From the NCBI RefSeq assembly GCF_000599985.1, contig NZ_CP007445.1, positions 2,976,001-3,040,000 on the forward strand: a DNA stretch of 64,000 bases, in the 5' to 3' direction. The notes below the pieces were generated by a model, which had not been told where the DNA came from, did not search any database, and was given only the letters and a program-made list of their open reading frames with translations. Position 1 is the stretch's first letter. Every line of letters begins with the position of its first letter. This DNA comes from Gilliamella apicola. GTDB lineage: Bacteria > Pseudomonadota > Gammaproteobacteria > Enterobacterales > Orbaceae. This document shows, piece by piece, positions 56,965 through 64,000 of this stretch. The position numbers and the translations under genes were made by a program.

Positions 56965-57915
56965 TTATTCAGAAAAATCAGTAATTGGCACAATAAAATA
57001 ATCCTCTAATTGTGGCAAAAAATGAGATGATATTTCTGAACAAATTTTAAAGATACATTCCTTAACTTCTTGAGCTTGCTTTTTTGTGATTTTGTAAGAA
57101 AATTCAGTATCTTTATTTTTTTCTTTATATGTGAAAAATGCAGGTTGACTCAATGATGAGGCATTCTTAAAGTTAGCCATTGATTTTATGTCTTGGTCTA
57201 GGGCTTTAATTTTAATTGGGAATTGTTGTGGATATTCATTATTTATAGTTTCAATTTGTTCCGTAAACATTAATTTAACTCTTTTACAATCGTTAGTTAA
57301 ATCAATTTTATTGAAAAACGTATAAATTTGAGTTGGTAGTTTCAATCCGAAAGATAAGAATGGATGTAACCCTTTGACTAAATTATTTAATGTACCTCTT
57401 AAATATTCCCTTGAACCTTGCATGCTTGGCTCAATAGGTGATAAAACAATATCACTAGCCATAATGGCCATGCTTACAGTTTGATCAACAGTGCCTATTG
57501 TATCAATAATAATCACGTCATAATTATTTTTTATGAAATTTAATCTTGATGATAGTCTTATTATACCATCTGCTGTACTGTTTAAATGTGATGCTAATTC
57601 TTCTCTACTACAATTGGATGTAATTAAATCTAGATTTTCAATGCATGTTTTCGATATTATTTTTTCAGGTTCAGTCTCACCTACCACTAAAAACTCAAAA
57701 ACGCCACCAGGAGTTTCGTTTGATAATGAATAATACGAACTGGCGGCAAGTTGACCCAAATCTAGATCTATAATTAATGTTTTGAGTCCTGCTAACGCAT
57801 AATATGCAGCTATATTAGCAACAATTGTTATTTTAGTTGAACCACCCTTAGTGTCAACAATGCTGATGATTTGAGCAGGTTGACCCAAAAATTGGTGCTT
57901 CGTTGGTGTTGTCAT
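56965..57915 (-). CDS. parA: ParA/Soj-like ATPase with unusual Walker A
   Basis: Preferred start ATG 57915 (MTTPTKHQFLGQPAQIISIV), about 316 aa; the frame extends to 57990. The deviant Walker A reads DTKGGSTKITIVANIAAYY. Classic ParA has KGGxGKTT, so the residue after the catalytic lysine is Ile instead of Thr/Ser (codon ATA), which should affect magnesium binding. Other motifs are normal (LIIDLDLGQLAASSYY, VIIDTIGTVDQTVSMAIMAS). It works with ParB in partition or maintenance and in some islands is needed to keep the excised form. Confidence 0.82.
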   Translation of the reverse strand: MTTPTKHQFLGQPAQIISIVDTKGGSTKITIVANIAAYYALAGLKTLIIDLDLGQLAASSYYSLSNETPGGVFEFLVVGETEPEKIISKTCIENLDLITSNCSREELASHLNSTADGIIRLSSRLNFIKNNYDVIIIDTIGTVDQTVSMAIMASDIVLSPIEPSMQGSREYLRGTLNNLVKGLHPFLSFGLKLPTQIYTFFNKIDLTNDCKRVKLMFTEQIETINNEYPQQFPIKIKALDQDIKSMANFKNASSLSQPAFFTYKEKNKDTEFSYKITKKQAQEVKECIFKICSEISSHFLPQLEDYFIVPITDFSE

Positions 57916-58025
57916 TTTTGAAAGCCTCTTTTTTAGATAAATAATACTTAAAATAAGCAGGGAGCATCTAATCCCAAAAAAATGTAACACTAAAATGTAG
58001 TTACGTCAAACAAATTTTTTCTAAA

Positions 58026-59822
58026 TTATTTTTTTGAGTACTCATCTTCATCTAAGATAAGTTCTAAATGAGGATTATTTGGGAACTCATCAGGGATAGC
58101 AAATAAATATTTTTTTTCAATTAAATATCCTGTTATCTTCTTATTTTTCTTCTTACTTGTAATGAGACACTTCCAAATATTAAATCGTTCCTTTCCAAAT
58201 TTGGAATGTATTTTTAATGATTGGAAATTAGATTGAATTTTTTTCCAATTTTCAGTATCGCTATTACCAAAATGATATAAACAATATTTTTGAAAAATTC
58301 CTGGAGTAACCATGAAAATCCTATTATTAACTGTGTGAATATTAGCTGTTTGAGTATTAACGGCTAATTTTCTATTCAAGATTTGTTCTCTAACCCATTT
58401 TATAAAATTATCATTAAATGCTGTATCATCAATTTCAATTCTGTTACCCCCCGTAACAGAATTATCATTATCATCAATTTCACTACTATCACTATTGTTG
58501 AATAACAAATTAGTTACATATCCAACTGTTAATTCTTCATTAATTTCTAATTGTTTTTCTGATGATTCTGATTCTAGCTGCCTTTGTGATGATTGTTCCT
58601 GTAATGAATCGTTTTTTGAGTTTAACGTAATAGGTGTTATTTTTCCTAAAAATAATTCTGGTTGTTTATCAGCAGAACTAAACGCTACGTTACTACTCAA
58701 TTTTATTAATGTTAATTTTTCAGCCACCCAACCGCTATCAGATTCAATTTTACACGTCCAAACAGTTTTATTATCATCTGTTGCTATTGCTAATCCAGAT
58801 TCTCTCAAAATATCAAACATTTTTAAATTATCAGACGGTATTTCAGTAATTCCATTTTTCAATAAATACGCTCTAATTTTATCAGTGAGAACTTTACTAA
58901 TAACCCAAACATTACCATCATACCAACCATCACATGCGCCAGTTCCATTTAATTTCAGTTCGTTATCTATAAGATAACGTATAGCACCTAATATTTTATC
59001 TGTTAAACTAATAACTGTTTTATATGCAACTTTTGTAGGATCTCCACCTAAGTTTTTGGAAACAGATGCCGTATCGGCTTTTAGAACTATCTCACCTATA
59101 ACTCCAGATTTTTCATAATGTCCAGAGCAAAAATAAATGAATGAGGAAAACAATTCAGGATATGAGGAAAACCAAACAATAGATTCTTGAGGAATTAATA
59201 CATTCAGAAAAAACGATGACGCACAATTATGCAATTCATATTTTCTATCCCTATTATACATAAATCTATACTTACCCAATACAGGTCCGTTAATTGGAGA
59301 CCAAATTTCTCCGGTCTGTTTCTCAATTTTTATATCAACTAAAATTTTGCCTATATCATGCAATAACGCACCATACATTACCCCTGCACTCCAAGCCTCA
59401 GATTGATGCGATATATCCTCCGGTTGACCCCCCAACGGCAGTAAGTATGATAATCTAATTTTCAACGCATAATTTATAACCTCTAACGTATGATCTAATA
59501 AACCTCCTAAATAGGCATGATGATGAGATTCAGATGCTGGAAGCAATTGAACTAATTCAGCGAATTTATTAATTGGAGTAAGGTAAATTAAATTAAAACG
59601 CTCCTGATCCATAGAAACACGATCCCAAATTAATTTAATTAATAATTTTCTATATGGCGTATTAAGTAATGAATCAGCACTATAAAAATCAATCCATCCA
59701 TCATTAGATTGTTGATGAGGAACATAGACTGAACTAACCGAAGCCTGTTCAGTTTGTTCACGTTCAGCTTGATTGACTTGTGTAGTAAACAAACGACAAT
59801 ATTTAAAAAATTTAGAAAACAT
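58026..59822 (-). CDS. traI: MobH-family relaxase (TraI_2 type)
   Basis: This is the relaxase that nicks oriT and leads DNA through the channel. The 598-aa protein has the metal-binding HHH at residues 100-102, then AYLGGLLDHTLEVINYA and the HD pair in GALLHDIGKI (155-156), the signature of MobH enzymes. A low-complexity Ser/Glu/Asn region (about 405-470) separates a C-terminal winged-helix-like domain (FIKWVREQILNRKLAVNTQT). It lies immediately upstream of parA on the same strand. In other PFGI-1 islands relaxase and parA are at opposite ends, next to int and attR versus attL. Confidence 0.92.
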   Translation of the reverse strand: MFSKFFKYCRLFTTQVNQAEREQTEQASVSSVYVPHQQSNDGWIDFYSADSLLNTPYRKLLIKLIWDRVSMDQERFNLIYLTPINKFAELVQLLPASESHHHAYLGGLLDHTLEVINYALKIRLSYLLPLGGQPEDISHQSEAWSAGVMYGALLHDIGKILVDIKIEKQTGEIWSPINGPVLGKYRFMYNRDRKYELHNCASSFFLNVLIPQESIVWFSSYPELFSSFIYFCSGHYEKSGVIGEIVLKADTASVSKNLGGDPTKVAYKTVISLTDKILGAIRYLIDNELKLNGTGACDGWYDGNVWVISKVLTDKIRAYLLKNGITEIPSDNLKMFDILRESGLAIATDDNKTVWTCKIESDSGWVAEKLTLIKLSSNVAFSSADKQPELFLGKITPITLNSKNDSLQEQSSQRQLESESSEKQLEINEELTVGYVTNLLFNNSDSSEIDDNDNSVTGGNRIEIDDTAFNDNFIKWVREQILNRKLAVNTQTANIHTVNNRIFMVTPGIFQKYCLYHFGNSDTENWKKIQSNFQSLKIHSKFGKERFNIWKCLITSKKKNKKITGYLIEKKYLFAIPDEFPNNPHLELILDEDEYSKK

Positions 59823-59849
59823 AATAAAAAAACTCTAAAGTTAATAGTC

Positions 59850-60440
59850 CATCTCGTGGAAAAATGCGAAAGAGGCAGAAAAATTAGCAAACGCTCGCCC
59901 TCCTACTCTAACTAGCAACATTAGATAATGTAGGATGGTCCGCCTTGACACAGACTATCAGCAATAACCTCGAAATTTCAAGGATTACCTCCATTCACGC
60001 TCTGTGTACAGTAAATACCATTTTACGTTTTACCGAATTACCACGCTGTTTTTAAAGAGGCAGCCGTTGTTGATTCCCCGTCCCTCGAATATTTTCAATT
60101 CCTATAAATCGTTTGTTAGTTCGCAACACTAACAAAGGCAATTTACCGCGTCGCACGTTGAGTAGTTTGAATGTTCCCCGTTCTACTCGACAAGCACACC
60201 CATTCAGCAACAATCACATGAGTCCAATCTGAATGAATATTACAAATAATGTAACTAAAAGTGCAAGCCTAAATTAGAAAGTGGATATTTGATATATTTT
60301 ATAAAAAATATTTGACGAATAGATAGTGGATTGATTATAATTATAATCAATAATTAGTTAGTTCTTAGCCAAAGAACATTTCCGTGCTGACCACAAAGCA
60401 ACTTTTTTAGTGTTGACGCACTAAAAAGGTTTTATTTTTT
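59850..60440. promoter_or_regulatory. Non-coding region upstream of the relaxase; candidate oriT
   Basis: This stretch is less AT-rich than its surroundings and has no ORF. It has a perfect 9-bp inverted repeat TTTGTTAGT/ACTAACAAA (60112-60136, loop TCGCAAC), a near-palindrome CCTCGAAATTTCAAGG (about 59970-59985), two copies of AAAGAGGCAG (about 59868 and 60053), GTTCTT/AAGAAC (about 60360-60376), and a long hairpin AACTTTTTTAGTG/CACTAAAAAGGTT (60400-60431) with a T-tail. Inverted repeats next to a relaxase gene are the usual setting of an origin of transfer. The nic site cannot be named. Confidence 0.45.
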
Positions 60441-60766
60441 ATACATATACAAATATTCCCACCTGTAATTATAAAATATATGACCAATTATATGATACAA
60501 AAATACAATTTTGATCATTATATATTAATAAAATAAACTACAAAAGTTTTTAATGTTACCTCCAAATACGAACAACACTATTATATCAAAATTGATAATT
60601 TTTTAAGTCAATCTTATCTATATCTAAAGGTAGAATCATGCTTACTTAATAATATTTTATGTGAATATTATCAAATACTATATTTATTTAGAAATAATAA
60701 TCCTTATAGTTGTGTTGAGTTCATGAACCCTCAAAATCGAGATAATAATGGTATATACGATATAAA

Positions 60767-60982
60767 ATGTTGTGTGTTTTCGAAGTTATAGCAATATCAA
60801 TGAGTTATTCATTACTTTCCAAACACCGAAAGCGTATTAATAAAAAAGATTTAACATATTTAGATAAAGTTGAGGAATATCTTGAATTACTAAAATATTG
60901 CATCAATTATTTAAATGATAAATTCAACACACAGCTACCAAATTACTTTAACTCTAAAGAAAATATACTAAATATTTCTTAA
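60767..60982 (+). CDS. Possible small protein, 71 aa
   Basis: ATG 60767 without a clear ribosome site. A later in-frame Met (MSYSLLSKHRKRINKKDLTY) may be the true start, giving about 60 aa. It is basic and helical, with no signal or motif. Flanked by non-coding DNA on both sides. Weak support, listed for completeness. Confidence 0.3.
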   Translation: MLCVFEVIAISMSYSLLSKHRKRINKKDLTYLDKVEEYLELLKYCINYLNDKFNTQLPNYFNSKENILNIS

Positions 60983-61067
60983 TTTTTACAAAAAAATAAA
61001 TAATATTAACTAATGTATATAAAGTAAATTTGTAAATTTCATTTAAATTTGTAGAGTTACTAACTGC

Positions 61068-61668
61068 TCATGCTAAAGATCTTGTATACTTCAAAACGTT
61101 GTACTCTTCTGGAGCTGATACATTATCGTAATCTTCAGTAAAACTTTCACCTGTGTAATAAATATAATTACCCGAATAAAATGTACCATTTTGTTACAGT
61201 ATAATATCATGACCGTAGTATTCATAATCAAAGTAGTTACTTAAATTGCCTAGCTCTTTTAAACTATATCAGCCACTTTCTGCAATCCAGAAAAATCCTA
61301 AATCATATTCATCAGAAATATTGGATAAGAATTGAAAGCAATCTAAGTTATCGGATAAATTAATTAAGTCAGTAATAGAATTAACATAGTCTCCAACATC
61401 AATAACTGCTTCATAAATTTCCATTTCATCATGATTTAATTCGTAAAGTTTACAGGCTAAATAGTTTAATTCATCAAGATTCCTATGTTCTGATATATAA
61501 TTTGATACACCATAGACAGTCAATTCATAATCTGTTAAGAAATACTCATCATAATTAATACCATCCTTTGAAAGCATTGTTTTACTTGTTCAGGTGTTGT
61601 TGGCAAAGCAAGCCATTCGCCCACTAACTCACCTTCGTTATATTTCCCTAAATTGGTTACAAATACTG
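61068..61668 (-). pseudogene. ardA: ArdA-type antirestriction protein, broken
   Basis: The minus strand reads VFVTNLGKYNEGELVGEWLA then LPTTPEQVKQ, a frameshift, LSKDGINYDEYFLTDYELTV, and YGVSNYISEHRNLDELNYLA. Further on come LDCFQFLSNISDEYDLGFFW and IAESG, a stop, LKELGNLSNYFDYEYYGHDI and, after another stop, NGTFYSGNYIYYTGE. This matches ArdA (KYNEG..L-x-G-x-W; DYE; LNELA; DLGYYYVEE; NLxNYFDYExYGRD). ArdA mimics DNA to block type I restriction during conjugation. At least one frameshift and two or three stops inactivate it. Confidence 0.78.
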
Positions 61669-61679
61669 AGAATGCTTAT

Positions 61680-62177
61680 TAATTATTTTTTAGTATTTAA
61701 CTAAGCAATTTCTTATAACCATTGCAAATAAAGGCTTTAAAGCTATTTTTGGATACACGCCATTATCGAACCAAATGTATCCGGGTTTGTATCCGATTTT
61801 GCACTTGATATGGGATAATCTCAGTTGACGTCGGTTGACAAAGAAAATTCCTTGAAAGGTAGTTTTGAAAAAGCTTTAGATATAAAAAAATCAGCTTTAA
61901 GCTGGTGTCTTTTTCGGAATTGGTACCCGTACCCGAAATCGAAATAAAATTATAATTTATTGATATTAAATAACTTTAATTCAAATAAAAACTATTTGTA
62001 TCCACTTTTATATCCATAAGTCAACTTGCTTGAGTTTAAATATTTTTAACGGCTAAACATACAAATGAATCACCATCTTTTCAAAGTGTTATTATATAAA
62101 TAAAAGTATTAAATCAATTAATGTCTAAAATAATATAATAAGTAAAAAACTCTAATTTTGAAATGATTTAATATTTC
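61680..62177. other. Boundary-like non-coding region
   Basis: No intact gene. GTATCC-containing motifs recur (about 61759, 61784, 61795 and 62000), the style often seen near integrase genes of genomic islands. A hairpin CAGCT-TAA-AGCTG with a T-run (minus strand, about 61885-61905) resembles a terminator. GGTACCCGTACCCGAAATCG (about 61922-61943) loosely resembles the end of a tRNA gene read in reverse, but does not fold as one. It probably marks the right edge of the element. Confidence 0.35.
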
Positions 62178-62202
62178 TATCCTGCTCTAGCGAGCTAGGA
62201 TA
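62178..62202. terminator. Terminator after the porin pseudogene
   Basis: TATCCT-GCTC/GAGC-T-AGGATA around loop TAGC. It lies 29 bp beyond the stop at 62231 on the minus strand and has A/T-rich flanks. It is likely the terminator of the former porin gene. Confidence 0.5.
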
Positions 62203-62230
62203 AAAATATTAAATTAATTAGATTAGATAG

Positions 62231-62872
62231 TTAGAAGAAATATTTAAATCTTACGCGCGCACCATAACGATTATCAGAGCCACCACCTTGATTCTCATCA
62301 CGAGATAAATGTGGCCAGTATGTACCTAGATAGATATTAAAGTTATCCATATCCATTACATTGGGAATTAAATATGATGCATTAACAGTATGAATCTTAT
62401 ATTTATATTTACCTAAATCTAAATTATCGGTTAAAGTCGTTGGTTTGTATTGTTTAATATCATTCGCTGCAAAAATATAACCTAAATCAATTCGTTGCCA
62501 TACTGCATTAACGCCTGCTGAAAAATCTTTTTCTCGATTAGCATCAAGGTAAGCTGTGCTCACGTTAACCACTAGATTATCTGGTGATTGATTCCAATTG
62601 CCCGCGGTATTAAAACTCATTGTTGCTCCATAGCCTCATCTAAACCGATGAGTACGCGACCATTAATGTCCCAACGTTTATCACGATTAGCATTACTATC
62701 TGCTGTTGTTTTTAATGAAGTTAAACTATGTTTTTTTACTTACTGCATCGATATTGAACTCGACATCACCATATAATTTCAAATCACCTTGGCTAGTTTG
62801 TTACTCAATTTGTGCAAACGCTGCAAAACTGGATAAACAGCATAAAGCGACAAAAAGTTTAGAATATTCCAT
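62231..62872 (-). pseudogene. Outer-membrane porin, internally deleted and interrupted
   Basis: The start MEYSKLFVALCCLSSFAAFA (signal peptide, ATG 62872) is followed by an early TAA, then GDLKLYGDVEFNIDAVSKKT, a shift, and DKRWDINGRVLIGLDEAMEQ. A jump leads to the C-terminal barrel: WNQSPDNLVVNVSTAYLDAN, VNASYLIPNVMDMDNFNIYL, and the final GARVRFKYFF with terminal Phe as in outer-membrane proteins. The central part of the barrel (about 200 aa by comparison with full porins) is missing. It was probably a carbohydrate-type porin and cannot be functional. The last 129 codons remain open. Confidence 0.75.
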
Positions 62873-62894
62873 TACTCGATCTCCGATTAAAGTA

Positions 62895-62910
62895 TTATGT
62901 AATTACATAA
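62895..62910. promoter_or_regulatory. Perfect 16-bp palindrome between porin and sugar-kinase genes
   Basis: TTATGT-AATT-ACATAA is a perfect palindrome 23 bp upstream of the porin start codon and downstream of the ROK kinase. It looks like an operator for a dimeric regulator (CRP- or LacI-like spacing is possible). Confidence 0.4.
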
Positions 62911-62976
62911 ATAAACTACAATTTTTTTAAATTACGATTAAATACAATGTGTTTACATTTAAAAAATAATGTTGAT

Positions 62977-63837
62977 TTAAAAAAGTAATTTTTTGGCCAG
63001 TAAAAAATTACCAATTGTTGCACTACAATTATTTTCTATAGATGGTGTTTTTATATATTCATCCAAATTTTCAATTGTAATATAATTATTCATAAGCAGT
63101 TTAAAGTGTGCTTTAACTCTACCTAACATATGATCTTGATACATTACACCGCCACCAAGAATAATCATTTTAGGTCGTATTATTAATGTTGCATTGAAAA
63201 TGGCTTGAGCTATATAAAAGGCTTGCACATCCCATACATATGAATCACTCGTTATATTTTCACCCTTAATACCTATTCTAGCTTCAATACTTGGCCCTGA
63301 TGCCAATCCCTCTAAGCAATCATGGTGAAATGGGCAAACTCCATTAAAATCCTGATCTAACAGATGTTTTTTTACCATTTGATGTCCCATTTCTAGGTGC
63401 CCTACGCCACCTATAAATTGGCCATTTTGAATAACACTACCCCCAACTCCCGTCCCTATTGTGTAATAAATCAAATTATCACATGAATTTAAATACATTT
63501 CTCCGTAAGCACTTGAATTAACATCTGTTGTAAAAAATACAGGAATATCTAATTCTTTTTGAATAGGAGAAACTAAATCAACATTAGACCATCCTTGTTT
63601 AGGTGTGTTTAAAATATATCCGTATTTATCACTATTCTTATTATTATCAATAGGACCGAAACTGCCGATTGCAATTGATGAAACTCTATTCACACTGAAA
63701 AAGTGATTAACTTGTTTAATTGTTTGTTCATAGGTTGTGGTTGGGATAACTTCACTCGTAATTATCTCATTTTTCTCATTTCCTACTGCACAGAGGAATT
63801 TCGTTCCACCAGCCTCAATGCTACCAAATAAATTCAT
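62977..63837 (-). CDS. ROK-family sugar kinase (fructokinase-like)
   Basis: This ATP-dependent hexose kinase has 286 aa. It begins MNLFGSIEAGGTKFLCAVGN (ATP-binding EAGGTK), with the catalytic Asp105 in FFTTDVNSSAYGE and the glycine loop YYTIGTGVGGSVIQNG. The zinc-binding ROK motif is H152...C168-PFH-H-D-C174, in VCPFHHDCLEGLASGPS. This subgroup includes fructokinases such as ScrK/GmuE, which fits the neighbouring sugar porin remnant. The start ATG 63837 lies after AGAGGT. Mannokinase or another hexose specificity is possible. Confidence 0.88.
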   Translation of the reverse strand: MNLFGSIEAGGTKFLCAVGNEKNEIITSEVIPTTTYEQTIKQVNHFFSVNRVSSIAIGSFGPIDNNKNSDKYGYILNTPKQGWSNVDLVSPIQKELDIPVFFTTDVNSSAYGEMYLNSCDNLIYYTIGTGVGGSVIQNGQFIGGVGHLEMGHQMVKKHLLDQDFNGVCPFHHDCLEGLASGPSIEARIGIKGENITSDSYVWDVQAFYIAQAIFNATLIIRPKMIILGGGVMYQDHMLGRVKAHFKLLMNNYITIENLDEYIKTPSIENNCSATIGNFLLAKKLLF

Positions 63838-63919
63838 TTTTAAACCTCTTCAAAATAAATTCAATATCATAAATAAACTTATTATGATTTATATTATTTT
63901 AGATAATATATCTATAAAT

Positions 63920-63952
63920 AATTTAGCCAACATCATCCATATTGGCTAAATT
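63920..63952. terminator. Stem-loop at the right end of the window
   Basis: AATTTAGCCAA/TTGGCTAAATT, an 11-bp perfect stem with an 11-nt loop, followed by TTTATT on the plus strand. It could terminate a gene beyond the window reading leftward or act as an operator ahead of the kinase, which starts about 80 bp away. Confidence 0.5.
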
Positions 63953-64000
63953 TTATTCGCTTTATTAATGAGTTAATTCATTTTCAAATTCGATATAAAT

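Noticed and set aside
58495..58977. 160-codon plus-strand frame opposite the relaxase gene
   Set aside because: Antisense to the MobH gene; Ser/Leu/Asn-rich, as produced by the complementary strand of its low-complexity region.
61915..61945. Sequence resembling the reverse of a tRNA 3' end
   Set aside because: Does not form T-arm or acceptor stems; kept only as a remark on the boundary region.

Overview
The window is an AT-rich gammaproteobacterial chromosome segment. The cysteine regulon, the CRP-type operator and the enterobacterial-like but AT-rich proteins suggest an Orbaceae/Pasteurellaceae-like bacterium, for example a Gilliamella/Frischella-type insect-gut symbiont. That placement is an inference from composition and protein style, not from a marker gene.

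Region 1 (1-9955) is core sulfate assimilation. It holds the end of ATP sulfurylase (sat), cysH, cysJ, cysI, the regulator cysB, and a convergent sulfate ABC importer (sbp, cysT, cysW, cysA). Together they import sulfate, activate it and reduce it to sulfide. Region 2 (about 10.0-13.1 kb) is gene-poor, with small hypothetical genes and decayed fragments. Region 3 (13.2-18.5 kb) is a sugar operon: galactitol-type PTS IIA, IIB and IIC, a RhaD-like class II aldolase and a 2-hydroxyacid dehydrogenase. An AraC-type regulator lies upstream, and a textbook CRP site (TGTGA-N6-TCACA) sits in front of the operon.

Region 4 (19.5-27.8 kb) is a defence and mobile-element patch. It contains an orphan 170-aa protein, a complete type III restriction-modification system (res, mod), a remnant of a tyrosine integrase, a YaaW-like protein, and dead IS256- and IS3-family transposases. 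Region 5 (27.9-61.7 kb) is a PFGI-1/ICEHin1056-type integrative conjugative element with a GI-class type IV secretion system. Nearly everything is on the minus strand: MobH relaxase, parA, parB, DUF2857-like, PFL_4669-like, DUF3158-like, ssb, topB, pilL, the mating-pore genes, TraD, the VirB4-like ATPase and TraG. The secretion genes look intact. The DNA-processing and accessory genes ssb, topB, an ORF ahead of pilL, ardA and an integrase are broken by stops, frameshifts or truncation. No intact integrase, DnaB or lytic transglycosylase is present. The element therefore looks immobilised, but with its mating channel preserved.

Region 6 (61.7-64 kb) returns to probable host sequence: a porin pseudogene with an internal deletion and an intact ROK-family sugar kinase.

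The most unusual signals are a roughly 75-bp near-identical inverted repeat bracketing the secretion module (27.9 and 49.3 kb), a hairpin-rich leader ahead of the transfer operon, a tandem duplication of a lipoprotein gene carrying topB and ssb scraps at its junction, a ParA with a non-canonical Walker A, and a set of three tandem small SH3-like ORFs. I saw no CRISPR array, rRNA or intact tRNA gene.
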